Shown here one piece after another: positions 51,926 to 60,921 of a DNA stretch of 64,000 bases (position 1 is the first letter of the stretch; each line of letters begins with the position of its first letter). The translations under genes were made by a program, and so were the position numbers. Source of the DNA: Arthrobacter citreus (GTDB lineage: Bacteria > Bacillota > Bacilli > Bacillales > Bacillaceae_G); assembly GCA_013200995.1 (NCBI GenBank), contig CP053688.1:434001-498000 (forward strand). Reading direction: 5' to 3'. The notes under the pieces are model-generated. The model worked only from the letters and a program-made list of their open reading frames with translations, ran no database searches and was not told where the DNA came from.

Positions 51926-52927
51926 TTAATCAAAAAATTTATTTAATCGTTTATAGAAGAAATAGCCGACTACGGTACCAATTATTAAGCCGATCAAGTA
52001 AATAATCGTATTGTTCCCATTCGTAATGGTAGAAGTTAATAAAGCGATTAATGTTGCTGCAAGGTATACAAAAAGAACGTTTACGAATAAAGAGAATTTC
52101 TTATACACGAATAATTTTCCGTTATTTACATTCGCATTCCTGTTATAACACAATATACCAATTAGTAAAAAAGCAACAATATAAAGAACGATTATTGTTA
52201 AATTTCCATAATCAATAGTTGGATAGTGGACGATGTTTTCATTAAAATCTCTTGAAATTGAGAGAGAGCCTGTTTGATATGGAATAGACCAACTAGTTAT
52301 ACTTTTTTCAAAGTTGTTGTAAGATAGTTCATGGTTAAAAACACCCTTTAGATTTGAATAAATACTAAAGTATATAATACTTGGTGAGAAGATTGTAAAA
52401 ATAGTGAAGAGCGTTTGAGAAAAATAATGACCTGTAATCGTTCCAATCGCCAGACCAATCGTAAAAAAAGCAATTGTAAAAAGTAAGATGACAGTAAAAA
52501 TAGTAGCAAATGATGATGCGTCGATATATTTGTGAAGATTAGTAGTGTAATGGATTAATAGTGTTAAAATGATTAAGCTAAAAGTTGCCATTACAATATG
52601 AACAATGCCAAAGAACCATTTTGATAGAAAAATCTGCTTAGGTGAGTATGGAAGTGAAAATTGAAAATCAATGCCACCTGTATTTCGTCCGATGCCTATT
52701 AATAAGATGCTTAAAATTAAGACAATGATTACTGACATAAATGTTAGCGTACTAAAGTCAGAGATAAATAGATAAGGACTATTCGAATTTGTTAGTAATG
52801 CTTTATTTAAATCATCAGTGTTATTATAATAGCCAAAAGGAATGATGATTAGATAGACAAGATATAATAAAATAAGTGCAAGTCGAGATTGTTTAGAATG
52901 GATTAGCCATAATGCTTTACTAAACAT
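51926..52927 (-). CDS. ABC-2 type transporter permease
   Basis: A 333-residue membrane protein with about seven helices and no long external domain, the partner of the ATPase encoded upstream. It starts at ATG 52927 with GGAGGGG upstream and overlaps the ATPase stop by 8 bases (ATGTTTAG). It is the last gene of the GntR-ATPase-permease operon. The unit resembles the YtrA-YtrBCD type. The substrate is unknown. Confidence 0.85.
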   Translation of the reverse strand: MFSKALWLIHSKQSRLALILLYLVYLIIIPFGYYNNTDDLNKALLTNSNSPYLFISDFSTLTFMSVIIVLILSILLIGIGRNTGGIDFQFSLPYSPKQIFLSKWFFGIVHIVMATFSLIILTLLIHYTTNLHKYIDASSFATIFTVILLFTIAFFTIGLAIGTITGHYFSQTLFTIFTIFSPSIIYFSIYSNLKGVFNHELSYNNFEKSITSWSIPYQTGSLSISRDFNENIVHYPTIDYGNLTIIVLYIVAFLLIGILCYNRNANVNNGKLFVYKKFSLFVNVLFVYLAATLIALLTSTITNGNNTIIYLIGLIIGTVVGYFFYKRLNKFFD

Positions 52928-53798
52928 ATAATTCCCCTCCATCGTTTATGAAAAATAAATCCTCTAATGTCAACGGAAGTTCTTCTAAAAGAAGTGGATT
53001 TGCCTTTTCCATTTGTTTTATAAATTCATCCTTATTTCCATTAATAATGATAATGGCAACTTTACCAGTTTTAGAGAATACAGAAATTGCTGGGTCTTCT
53101 TCAAATTGTTTAGGTAAACCATTTTCAAATGCTACTTGTAGTTTGTAAAATTGGTTCGTACTTTCTTCCATTGTGGAAATTGAATTAATTCTTCCATCTT
53201 TAATAAATAAATATTGATCAATTATTTTTTCAAGTTCAGCTAGGTGATGTGATGAGATTAAAACCCCAACCGAGTTTGAGCTAGCATATTCAATGATTAA
53301 TTGCAAAACAGTACGTTTAACAACTGGATCTAAGCCATTTGTTGGTTCATCTAAAATGACATAATTTGCACCTGTAGAAAAGGTCAATAATAAATAAATT
53401 AGTGTTCTCATACCTTTAGAGTATTTACGAAGGGAACCAAAAGGTAAATTATATTTATTTAATGATTCCATAAACGCAAACTTATTGAAGTTAGGATATG
53501 AATTTTCATAAATCGTAATAAGTTCATTCACATTATATTGTTTTATGAAGCTAGTAGAATCACTCATATAAGCTATTTGTCTTCTATTAATAGGTGAATC
53601 ATTTATATCTACATCATTAATTTGAATTGAACCTTCATCAGGTGATAGGATTCCAACAATTGTTCTTAAAAGTGTCGTTTTACCAGCACCATTTCGTCCT
53701 ATTAAGCCTGTAATTTTGCCTGTTTCTATTTGAAAGTTTAGATTTTTTAACACTTCACGGTCATCAAGTTTTTTACTTAAATGATGGATTTTTAGCAA
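52920..53798 (-). CDS. ABC transporter ATP-binding protein
   Basis: A 292-residue ATPase. Walker A is GRNGAGKTTL near residues 35-44, the signature is SKGMR (weak form of LSGGQ), Walker B is YVILDEPTNGLDP, and the switch His is in ISSHHLAELE. A C-terminal extension of about 70 residues follows. The gene ends 8 bases inside the permease gene and starts 1 base after the GntR gene, so all three are one operon. Confidence 0.92.
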   Translation of the reverse strand: MLKIHHLSKKLDDREVLKNLNFQIETGKITGLIGRNGAGKTTLLRTIVGILSPDEGSIQINDVDINDSPINRRQIAYMSDSTSFIKQYNVNELITIYENSYPNFNKFAFMESLNKYNLPFGSLRKYSKGMRTLIYLLLTFSTGANYVILDEPTNGLDPVVKRTVLQLIIEYASSNSVGVLISSHHLAELEKIIDQYLFIKDGRINSISTMEESTNQFYKLQVAFENGLPKQFEEDPAISVFSKTGKVAIIIINGNKDEFIKQMEKANPLLLEELPLTLEDLFFINDGGELYV

Positions 53799-53799
53799 A

Positions 53800-54183
53800 C
53801 TAATCAGCCCCTTTTTTCGAATAAAATTCTTTTACCCAATTATTTATTTCTTCTTCTCTTATTCCATCGGCTAAACATTCAATTAATAAATTAGAAAGTT
53901 TATTTTTATATTTTAAAAGTACATCTGATGACACAGCCTCTTTTGATAAACCAATTACGAATGTACCTTTGCCTCTAATTGTTTCAATTACTCCATTTCG
54001 CTCGAGTTCCTGGTAGGCTCTACTAACTGTATTTGGATTTATGACTAGAGTAGTTGCTAATTCACGTACAGAAGGAAGTTTATCTCCTTTTACCAAAATA
54101 TTTCTTAGCATTTGTTCTTTTGTTTGAAGAACTATTTGTTCCCAAAGCGGCAAATTGCTTCTTGGGTCTAAAATAATAATCAA
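53800..54183 (-). CDS. GntR family regulator, YtrA subfamily
   Basis: A 127-residue protein with an N-terminal winged helix (LPSVRELATTLVINPNTVSRAY) and a short C terminus (about 50 residues), the YtrA type, which lacks a large effector domain. YtrA-like proteins repress adjacent ABC transporter genes in response to cell-wall stress. The operator AGTGTA-N13-TACACT is present upstream at 54226-54250. It is first gene of the operon. Confidence 0.9.
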   Translation of the reverse strand: MIIILDPRSNLPLWEQIVLQTKEQMLRNILVKGDKLPSVRELATTLVINPNTVSRAYQELERNGVIETIRGKGTFVIGLSKEAVSSDVLLKYKNKLSNLLIECLADGIREEEINNWVKEFYSKKGAD

Positions 54184-54207
54184 AAGATCACCACCTCAAA
54201 AAGTTAT

Positions 54208-54250
54208 AGTGTACTGAGTGTATTAAGTGTATGGGTGTGGTTAATACACT
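54208..54250 (-). promoter_or_regulatory. YtrA-type operator
   Basis: AGTGTA (54226-54231) and TACACT (54245-54250) are separated by exactly 13 bases, the YtrA operator form. Two further AGTGTA half sites lie at 54208 and 54217, the latter giving a longer AGTGTATTAA/TTAATACACT inverted repeat. It is upstream of the GntR gene. Confidence 0.72.
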
Positions 54251-54317
54251 TTACTTATAACATATGTAGTTAAGTATGTAAATAGTTCCATGCTTTCTAA
54301 TATTTTCATTTGAGTTT

Positions 54318-54346
54318 GATTAAACTACTTATATTTGGAAAAAATA
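54318..54346 (+). promoter_or_regulatory. Possible SigF promoter of dacF
   Basis: GGAAAAAATA (54337-54346) fits the SigF -10 GGNNANANTR fully. The -35 candidate GATTA (54318-54322) agrees only partly with GYATA. dacF is SigF-controlled in Bacillus subtilis. Confidence 0.4.
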
Positions 54347-54372
54347 TGTATGAAAAGAATGGAGGGTTATAA

Positions 54373-55536
54373 ATGAAAAAGGTAGTACTAACTCTTTTAA
54401 GTAGTGTAATGATCTTTTCATTATCACTACCAAAAGTAAATGCAAGAGAAACACAGAATAGTGATGTAAGTTTGGCAAAAAATGCGTTATCTTCTGTCAT
54501 TATTGAACAAGATACTGGAAAGATTTTGTATGAAAAAGATGCTAGAAAAGAGCTTCCACCAGCAAGTATGACCAAAATTATGACGATGCTGATTATTATG
54601 GAAGAAATTAATAAAGGCAAACTAAAGTTAGACGATAAAGTTATGACGAGTGAACATGCTGCATCGATGGGCGGTTCTCAAATCTTCTTAGAGCCTGGAG
54701 AAGAAATGACAGTTAAAGAAATGCTTAAAGGAATTGCAATTGCATCCGGAAATGACGCCTCTGTGGCAATGGCAGAGAAAATTGCCGGAACAGAAGAGGC
54801 ATTTGTTGGTTTAATGAATAAAAAAGCTAAGGAACTAGGTTTGAAAAATACTCATTTTGAAAATCCAACAGGCCTGCCAGCTCCTGGACATTATTCTTCA
54901 GCATATGATATGGCAATTATGGGAAGAGAATTATTAAAATATCCATTGATTACAAAGTTTACTGGAACTTATGAGGATTATTTAAGAAAAGATACAGAAA
55001 AACAATTTTGGCTAGTTAATACAAATAAATTAGTTCGTTTTTATCCAGGAGCAGATGGATTAAAAACTGGTTTTACTTCAGAAGCAAAATATTGTTTAAC
55101 AGCAACTGCGAAAAAGAATAATATGCGAGTAGTTAGCGTAATTATGGGTGCACCAACATCTAAAGAAAGAAACGCCCAAATGACTAATTTATTGGACTAT
55201 GCGTTTAACCAATATCAAGTAAAACAATTAATTAAACAGGGTGAAAATGTTAATAGGCTAAGTATTAGTAAAGGTAAATCTAAAGACGTAAACGTTGTTA
55301 CGAAAAGTCCTGTTTCAGTTGTACTTAAAAAGGGTGAAGCTCTTAATAAAATAAAGAAAGATATTAAACTCAACACAAATCTTCAAGCACCAATTAAAAA
55401 AGGCCAAGTAGTAGGAGTTTTAGTCGTAAAGCAAGGTAGCAAAGTATTGTCTAAAACAGATTTAGTTGCAAATAAAGCAGTAAAAGAAGCTAGCTGGTAT
55501 GACTTATTTAAGCGTACAGTTGGAGGATTCAACTAA
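54373..55536 (+). CDS. dacF: D-alanyl-D-alanine carboxypeptidase DacF
   Basis: A 387-residue penicillin-binding protein 5-type enzyme that trims D-Ala from peptidoglycan stem peptides; in sporulation it acts with DacB on spore cortex. Signal peptide of about 24 residues, then SxxK in PPASMTKIM with Ser65, SGN in AIASGNDAS, and KTG in DGLKTGFTS. The C-terminal domain (about 280-387) is the usual beta domain and amphipathic anchor. GGAGGG precedes ATG 54373. It directly precedes spoIIAA, as in Bacillus. Confidence 0.95.
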   Translation: MKKVVLTLLSSVMIFSLSLPKVNARETQNSDVSLAKNALSSVIIEQDTGKILYEKDARKELPPASMTKIMTMLIIMEEINKGKLKLDDKVMTSEHAASMGGSQIFLEPGEEMTVKEMLKGIAIASGNDASVAMAEKIAGTEEAFVGLMNKKAKELGLKNTHFENPTGLPAPGHYSSAYDMAIMGRELLKYPLITKFTGTYEDYLRKDTEKQFWLVNTNKLVRFYPGADGLKTGFTSEAKYCLTATAKKNNMRVVSVIMGAPTSKERNAQMTNLLDYAFNQYQVKQLIKQGENVNRLSISKGKSKDVNVVTKSPVSVVLKKGEALNKIKKDIKLNTNLQAPIKKGQVVGVLVVKQGSKVLSKTDLVANKAVKEASWYDLFKRTVGGFN

Positions 55537-55591
55537 TTTTTTACGACTTATTTCGAGTATGACTAAAAAGATTTGACGTTTTACCACTAGT

Positions 55592-55632
55592 TTTGTCAGC
55601 TTGAAGGAATTCGGTTTAGTTTTAACGAAACT
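55592..55632 (+). promoter_or_regulatory. Candidate SigH promoter of spoIIA with 0A-like box
   Basis: GAAGGAATT (55603-55611) fully fits the SigH -35 RNAGGAWWW. After 12 bases, AACGAAACT (55624-55632) matches RNNGAATWW at 7 of 9. TTTGTCAGC (55592-55600) resembles a Spo0A box at 7 of 9 positions. The spoIIA operon is SigH- and Spo0A-driven in Bacillus subtilis. Confidence 0.5.
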
Positions 55633-55664
55633 TTCAATAACCGTCAAATAAGGAGGTTATTGTA

Positions 55665-56015
55665 GTGAGTCTTAATATTGAACTAGAAGTGAAGAATGCA
55701 ATCCTTTGTGTAAGACTAGCAGGGGAACTTGATCATCACACTGCTGAAGATTTACGTTTACAAGTAAACGAGGTATTAGAGTCACAGACTATCAAACATA
55801 TTTTATTAAATCTTGAGCATTTAACATTTATGGATAGCTCTGGCTTAGGTGTAATTTTAGGTAGATATAAAGTTATTCGAAATAAAGGTGGAGAAATGGC
55901 AGTATGTTCAATTTCGCCATCAATTAAAAGGTTATTTGATATGTCGGGATTATTTAAGATTGTTCATTTAGCTGATGATGAGTCAAATGGACTTAATGTA
56001 TTGGGGGTGGCATAA
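55665..56015 (+). CDS. spoIIAA: Anti-sigma F factor antagonist SpoIIAA
   Basis: A 116-residue STAS-domain protein. Unphosphorylated SpoIIAA binds SpoIIAB and frees SigF in the forespore. The phosphorylation site Ser58 lies in [12 protein letters not shown], at the same position as in Bacillus subtilis. The start is GTG 55665 with AGGAGG upstream. The stop overlaps spoIIAB by one base. Confidence 0.96.
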   Translation: MSLNIELEVKNAILCVRLAGELDHHTAEDLRLQVNEVLESQTIKHILLNLEHLTFMDSSGLGVILGRYKVIRNKGGEMAVCSISPSIKRLFDMSGLFKIVHLADDESNGLNVLGVA

Positions 56016-56455
56016 TGCGAAATGAAATGAACCTTCAATTTTCCGCATTAAGTCAAAATGAATCATTTGCTCGAGTAACTGTAGCTGCATTTATTACACA
56101 GCTAGATCCTACTTTAGATGAATTAACTGAAATTAAAACTGTTGTTTCAGAAGCTGTTACAAATGCGATTATTCATGGGTATGAAAATAATCCTGAAGGC
56201 ATCGTATATATTTCAGTTCTTCTTGAAGATCAGACTGTTACTTTAACAATTCGAGATGAAGGAATTGGTATTGTAGATTTAGATGAAGCAATGCAACCTT
56301 TATATACGTCGAAACCAGATTTAGAAAGATCAGGCATGGGGTTTACAATTATGGAGAACTTCATGGATCAATGTGAAGTAGTGTCGACAATTAATGTTGG
56401 TACTACGATTACGGTTAAAAAGTACTTATCAAATAGCAATGTTTTGAGTAATTAA
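56015..56455 (+). CDS. spoIIAB: Anti-sigma F factor / serine kinase SpoIIAB
   Basis: A 146-residue GHKL-type kinase that holds SigF inactive and phosphorylates SpoIIAA. N box: [14 protein letters not shown]1 box: RDEGIGI; G2 box: [10 protein letters not shown]. It overlaps spoIIAA (TAATG) and is followed 12 bases later by sigF. Confidence 0.96.
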   Translation: MRNEMNLQFSALSQNESFARVTVAAFITQLDPTLDELTEIKTVVSEAVTNAIIHGYENNPEGIVYISVLLEDQTVTLTIRDEGIGIVDLDEAMQPLYTSKPDLERSGMGFTIMENFMDQCEVVSTINVGTTITVKKYLSNSNVLSN

Positions 56456-56467
56456 GGAGAATCGCCT

Positions 56468-57223
56468 ATGGACGTAGAAGTCAAGCAAGATCAACCCCGT
56501 GCGCAGTTAAAGGATAGTGAATTAAAAGCGTTAATTAAGCGTAGTCAGGATGGAGATCAACAGGCTAGAGACAGCATCGTCGGGCACAACATGAGACTGG
56601 TATGGTCAGTTGTTCAGCGCTTTATTAACCGCGGATATGAACCAGATGATTTATTTCAGATTGGTTGTATCGGCTTATTGAAATCAGTAGATAAATTTGA
56701 TTTATCTTATGATGTACGATTTTCTACATATGCTGTTCCGATGATTATTGGAGAAATCCAGCGCTTTATTCGAGATGACGGAACAGTTAAAGTAAGTCGT
56801 TCATTAAAAGAAACGAATAATAAGATTCGAAAAGCAAAAGAAGAACTAAGTAAAACGCTTGGAAGAATGCCGACAATTAATGAAATCGCTACTCATATGG
56901 AAATTACACCTGAGGATGTCGTACTTGCTCAAGAAGCAAGTAGAGCTCCTTCATCAATTCATGAAACGGTGTATGAAAATGATGGTGATCCAATTACATT
57001 GTTAGATCAAATTGCAGATAACCATGAAACAAATTGGTTTGAAAAATTTGCATTAAAAGAAGCGATAAAACAACTTGATGACAGAGAGCGATTAATCGTC
57101 TACTTAAGATATTACAAAGATCAAACTCAATCAGAAGTTGCTGAACGATTAGGAATTTCACAAGTACAAGTATCAAGGCTTGAGAAAAAAATTCTCCAAC
57201 AAATGAAAGACAAAATTAAATAA
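56468..57223 (+). CDS. sigF: RNA polymerase sigma factor SigF
   Basis: A 251-residue forespore-specific sigma factor. Region 2 includes GHNMRLVWSVVQRFINRGYEPDD and FSTYAVPMIIGEIQRFIRDDG; region 4 contains LGISQVQVSRLEKKIL. AAGGAG precedes ATG 56468. It is third gene of the spoIIA operon and is followed by a strong terminator. Confidence 0.96.
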   Translation: MDVEVKQDQPRAQLKDSELKALIKRSQDGDQQARDSIVGHNMRLVWSVVQRFINRGYEPDDLFQIGCIGLLKSVDKFDLSYDVRFSTYAVPMIIGEIQRFIRDDGTVKVSRSLKETNNKIRKAKEELSKTLGRMPTINEIATHMEITPEDVVLAQEASRAPSSIHETVYENDGDPITLLDQIADNHETNWFEKFALKEAIKQLDDRERLIVYLRYYKDQTQSEVAERLGISQVQVSRLEKKILQQMKDKIK

Positions 57224-57243
57224 AAATATTTAGCTAGATATAT

Positions 57244-57296
57244 AAAAGGCTGATGAATCGTTATCATCTAAATACGATTCATCAGCCTTTTATTTT
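57244..57296 (+). terminator. Terminator of the spoIIA operon
   Basis: AAAAGGCTGATGAATCG/CGATTCATCAGCCTTTT, 17-bp stem, then T-rich. Confidence 0.92.
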
Positions 57297-57473
57297 GACC
57301 ACAACTTTTGCTACATACTCTCTATTCCTTGCCTAAGCCTCCATTTGCTACTTTTTTAGTCTCTCCTGCCATTAAGCCATAAAGCTCAGCCCTTAATTTC
57401 ACTTATATTTTTAAAAAGTTTTCACATACTAGTTGTAATTGAATTCATAAAGCTTTGAAACTGAGGGGAAAGT

Positions 57474-58097
57474 ATGAAAAAGGTATTATATATTAAATTG
57501 CTTAATCGAGTTGTTGTACAAGTAGGTAAACGTGTACTTCTAGAAGATATTGCACGCTTACAAGGAATTAATATTGATTTAAGCTCGATTAAAAACATCA
57601 TTGTACATGAATCAAAGAAGGAGGATGGTACTCATACCGTTATTGATATATTAGAGCTTTTACCGTTGATTCAAGAAGTTGATCCTGATATTTCGTTTGA
57701 GCTTGTTGGGGTGACAATGTGTATTTTAGAACTTAAAAATACTGTTTCAAAGGATCGTTTCATACTGTTTTGTTTCGTTTGGATCTTGTTATTTACTGGT
57801 TCGTCACTAGCTATTATCTATTTTCACGAAGATGTTAGTATGCAGCAAGTTCAACAACGAATTTACTATATGATTACTGGAGAATATAATCATAAACCTT
57901 TATTACTCCAAGTACCTTATTCATTTGGGCTAGGAATTGGGATGATTTTATTTTTTAATCAATGGTTTAAAACTAGATTAAACGAAGAGCCGAGCCCTCT
58001 TGAAGTCGAGATGTTTCAGTACCAACGCTCAATGGATGAATATGTGCTAGTAAATGAAAATAAAAAGCCAACTAAGAGCGTGAATACAGATGATTAG
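57474..58097 (+). CDS. spoVAA: Stage V sporulation protein AA
   Basis: A 207-residue protein. A cytoplasmic N-terminal domain of about 90 residues is followed by two membrane helices (about 97-118 and 144-163). SpoVAA is part of the forespore inner-membrane complex for dipicolinic acid transport. The operon's SigG promoter should lie just upstream: CATACTA (57425-57431) fits the SigG -10, with a weak TTATA -35. The gene overlaps spoVAB by 8 bases. Confidence 0.93.
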   Translation: MKKVLYIKLLNRVVVQVGKRVLLEDIARLQGINIDLSSIKNIIVHESKKEDGTHTVIDILELLPLIQEVDPDISFELVGVTMCILELKNTVSKDRFILFCFVWILLFTGSSLAIIYFHEDVSMQQVQQRIYYMITGEYNHKPLLLQVPYSFGLGIGMILFFNQWFKTRLNEEPSPLEVEMFQYQRSMDEYVLVNENKKPTKSVNTDD

Positions 58098-58506
58098 AGA
58101 GTTGTTTATCGTATTTGTTGGTTTCTCAGGTGGAATTGCGGTTGGTACTGGATTTGTAGCGTTTTTATCAGTCATAGGAATTATACCGAGGCTAACCCAA
58201 TTAACGAAAACGATTGAAAAGATCCGTGCTTACGAATTTGCCGTTATTTTGGGAGCAATTTTCGGCTGCTGGATTAGCTTGCGAAATACTGTTTTTAATT
58301 TGCCTAGTATATTTTCTGTTTTTTTTGGGCTTTTAGCTGGAATTTTTATTGGGATGTTGGCAGCAGCTCTAACGGAAGTTTTAAACGTTTTCCCACTTTT
58401 AGCTAAACGAATTGGTATTCAAAAAAAAATTGTGTATTTATTAATGGCAATCGCATTAGGGAAAGTTTTTGGATCATTATTTCATTGGATTTATTTTATA
58501 GAGTAA
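58090..58506 (+). CDS. spoVAB: Stage V sporulation protein AB
   Basis: A 138-residue membrane protein with four helices, the usual SpoVAB size. It starts within the spoVAA end (8-base overlap), so translation is coupled. Required with the other SpoVA proteins for DPA uptake; individual role unclear. Confidence 0.92.
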   Translation: MIRELFIVFVGFSGGIAVGTGFVAFLSVIGIIPRLTQLTKTIEKIRAYEFAVILGAIFGCWISLRNTVFNLPSIFSVFFGLLAGIFIGMLAAALTEVLNVFPLLAKRIGIQKKIVYLLMAIALGKVFGSLFHWIYFIE

Positions 58507-58518
58507 AGGGTGTATGAA

Positions 58519-58971
58519 ATGAATGGAAAATTGAAAGCTAATTATAAAGAGAATATTAAACCATATCAACCTAAAAAACCTGTATTAAAAAATTGTATTA
58601 AAGCATTTTTAGTAGGTGGGTTTATTTGTTTTCTAGGTGAGTGTATTACAAAAATCTATATTAACTATTTTAATTTTACTGAAAAAAATGTGGGTGATCC
58701 AACGGTAGCTACTCTTGTTTTGATATCAAGCATTCTGACTGGATTAGGAATTTACGATAAAATAGGTCAATTTGCAGGAGCAGGATCGGCTGTTCCTGTA
58801 ACGGGATTTGCCAATTCAATGACGAGTGCTGCAATGGAGCATAGAAGTGAAGGTCTCGTTTTAGGTGTTGCAACAAATATGTTTAAGCTTGCTGGATGTG
58901 TAATAGTATATGGCGTTGTGTCAGCATATGTAGTCGGAATCTTGCGCTATGCGTTCAAAGTATTATTTTAG
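58519..58971 (+). CDS. spoVAC: Stage V sporulation protein AC
   Basis: A 150-residue membrane protein (same length as Bacillus subtilis SpoVAC), with three or four helices and the conserved GAGSAVPVTGFANSMTSAAMEH region. SpoVAC is the mechanosensitive channel component for DPA release. ATG 58519 with AAAGGGTG upstream is preferred to GTG 58510. It is homologous to SpoVAEB at 60004. Confidence 0.94.
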   Translation: MNGKLKANYKENIKPYQPKKPVLKNCIKAFLVGGFICFLGECITKIYINYFNFTEKNVGDPTVATLVLISSILTGLGIYDKIGQFAGAGSAVPVTGFANSMTSAAMEHRSEGLVLGVATNMFKLAGCVIVYGVVSAYVVGILRYAFKVLF

Positions 58972-58983
58972 GAGGTGATTTCC

Positions 58984-59991
58984 ATGGCATTAATTGGGAA
59001 GCAAACATGGGAGTTCCAAAACGGTGTTTATGTTCAAGCAAGTGGAACTGCGGTAGGTCCAAGAGAAAATTTAGGTCTACTAGCTGGTAAATTTGATTAC
59101 GCTTATGAAGATCTTCATTGCAATGAAGATAATTGGGAGTTAGCTGAAAGAGCGTTAATGAGAAACGCTATTTCAACAACACTAAAGAAAGCAAACAAAA
59201 CGGTAGAAGATATTGATGTATTTCTAGCAGGGGATTTATTAAATCAAAATGTTACAGCGAATTTTATGGCTAGAGAATTGCAGTTGCCATTTTTATGTAT
59301 GTTCGGAGCATGTTCAACTTCAATGGAAACAACTGCGCTCGGAGCCCAGTTAATCGATAGTGGTTACGCAAAAATGACATTAGCTGCTACAAGTAGTCAT
59401 AATGCTACTGCAGAAAGACAGTACCGCTATCCAACAGAATATGGTGGGCAAAAACCAGATTCTGCAACATTTACAGTAACAGGAGCAGGTAGTGTGCTTC
59501 TTTCGAATAAAAAAAGCAGAATAAAAGTAAAATGTGCCACAATTGGTACAGTTCAAGATTTAGGCTTAACTGACCCATTTGATATGGGGTCAGCAATGGC
59601 ACCTGCTGCAGCTTATACGATTGTGCAACACTTTAAAGATACTAATACGACTCCTGATGATTATGATTTTATTGTAACAGGTGATCTTTCAGCTGTAGGT
59701 GCACCAATTTGTGATCAACTTGTAAGAGAAGAAGGATATGACATGTCTGGTAAATATAATGATTGTGGATTGTTAATCTATGATCGAAAAAACCAAGAAG
59801 TATTTGCAGGTGGCAGTGGCTGTGCATGTTCAGCGGTTGTAACGTATGGTCATTTGTTTCAAGAGTTAAATAAAGGTACATATAAACGAATATTAGTAGC
59901 TGCAACCGGTGCTCTCTTGAGTCCTACAATGATTCAGCAAAAAGAGTCAATCCCAACAATTTCTCATGCTGTTGTTTTTGAAAGCTGCTAG
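58984..59991 (+). CDS. spoVAD: Stage V sporulation protein AD
   Basis: A 335-residue cytosolic protein with the fold of thiolase/ketoacyl synthases but used for binding DPA. Family segments: GACSTSMETTALGAQ, SAVGAPICDQLVREEG and GSGCACSAVVTYG. AGGAGGTGATTTCC precedes ATG 58984; GTG 58975 overlaps that ribosome binding site and is rejected. It is about 3 residues shorter than Bacillus subtilis SpoVAD. Confidence 0.95.
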   Translation: MALIGKQTWEFQNGVYVQASGTAVGPRENLGLLAGKFDYAYEDLHCNEDNWELAERALMRNAISTTLKKANKTVEDIDVFLAGDLLNQNVTANFMARELQLPFLCMFGACSTSMETTALGAQLIDSGYAKMTLAATSSHNATAERQYRYPTEYGGQKPDSATFTVTGAGSVLLSNKKSRIKVKCATIGTVQDLGLTDPFDMGSAMAPAAAYTIVQHFKDTNTTPDDYDFIVTGDLSAVGAPICDQLVREEGYDMSGKYNDCGLLIYDRKNQEVFAGGSGCACSAVVTYGHLFQELNKGTYKRILVAATGALLSPTMIQQKESIPTISHAVVFESC

Positions 59992-60003
59992 GAGGTGTTT
60001 TAG

Positions 60004-60354
60004 ATGGATTTTGTTAATGCTTTTATAGTAGGTGGATTAATTTGCGTAGTAGGTCAATTACTTTTTGATTTTACAAAATTAACACCTGGTCATGTAATGT
60101 GCATATTTGTTGTAATCGGGTCTGTATTAGATGGTTTTGGTATTTACGATAAGTTAATAAAATTTGCAGGTGCAGGTGCAACCGTTCCAATTACAAGTTT
60201 TGGACATTCTTTATTACATGGAGCGATGTCGGAGGCAAATGACCATGGATTTATAGGGATCGGTATGGGAATCTTTTCTTTAACTTCTTCTGGAATTTCG
60301 GCAGCAATTTTATTTTCATTTATCATCGCACTCATTTTTAAACCAAAAGGTTAA
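60004..60354 (+). CDS. spoVAEB: Stage V sporulation protein AEB
   Basis: A 116-residue membrane protein with three helices. [20 protein letters not shown] parallels the SpoVAC motif, showing that the two are paralogues. It is a SpoVA channel component. Ribosome binding site AGGAGGTG overlaps the end region of spoVAD (12-base gap). Confidence 0.93.
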   Translation: MDFVNAFIVGGLICVVGQLLFDFTKLTPGHVMCIFVVIGSVLDGFGIYDKLIKFAGAGATVPITSFGHSLLHGAMSEANDHGFIGIGMGIFSLTSSGISAAILFSFIIALIFKPKG

Positions 60355-60357
60355 TTT

Positions 60358-60921
60358 ATGAAAAAGAAAAGGATCATTATCGTAACCGACGGAGATGTTT
60401 ATGCACATCGGAGCATTGAGCATTTGGCAAAACAATTTGGCGGATGTACAATCTCGCAATCACAAGGTAATCCCACTAAATTTTCTGGTAAGAAAATGGT
60501 CGAAATCATAATGCAAGCACAAAAAGAACCAATATTTGTATTATTTGATGACAGTGGCTTTATGGGTGAAGGTCCTGGAGAAAAAGCTTTAAAACATGTA
60601 GCAAGTGATAAACATATTGAAGTTATTGCAGCACTAGCAGTCGCATCAAATACACATCATCAGGAATGGACCAAAGTTGATGTAAGCATTGATAACGAAG
60701 GGGATTTAACTGAATACGGTGTGGATAAATATGGTGTACCAGATATAGAGTTAGGAAGAATAAACGGTGACACTGTTTATAACTTAGATCAATTAAATAT
60801 TCCATTAATTTTAGGGATAGGAGATATTGGTAAAATGGGTGGAAGAGATGATATAGCAATAGGGTCACCAATTACAAGAAAGGCGATTGAATACATCCTT
60901 GAGAGGAGTGAGCTCAGCTGA
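60358..60921 (+). CDS. spoVAEA: Stage V sporulation protein AEA
   Basis: A 187-residue soluble protein with no membrane helix. It begins KKKRIIIVTDGDVYAHRSIE, and LFDDSGFMGEGPGEKAL and IGDIGKMGGRDD are family segments. Its part in the SpoVA complex is not defined. The ribosome binding site is weak and close to the spoVAEB stop (3-base gap), suggesting coupling. Its TGA overlaps the probable CTG start of spoVAF. Confidence 0.92.
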   Translation: MKKKRIIIVTDGDVYAHRSIEHLAKQFGGCTISQSQGNPTKFSGKKMVEIIMQAQKEPIFVLFDDSGFMGEGPGEKALKHVASDKHIEVIAALAVASNTHHQEWTKVDVSIDNEGDLTEYGVDKYGVPDIELGRINGDTVYNLDQLNIPLILGIGDIGKMGGRDDIAIGSPITRKAIEYILERSELS

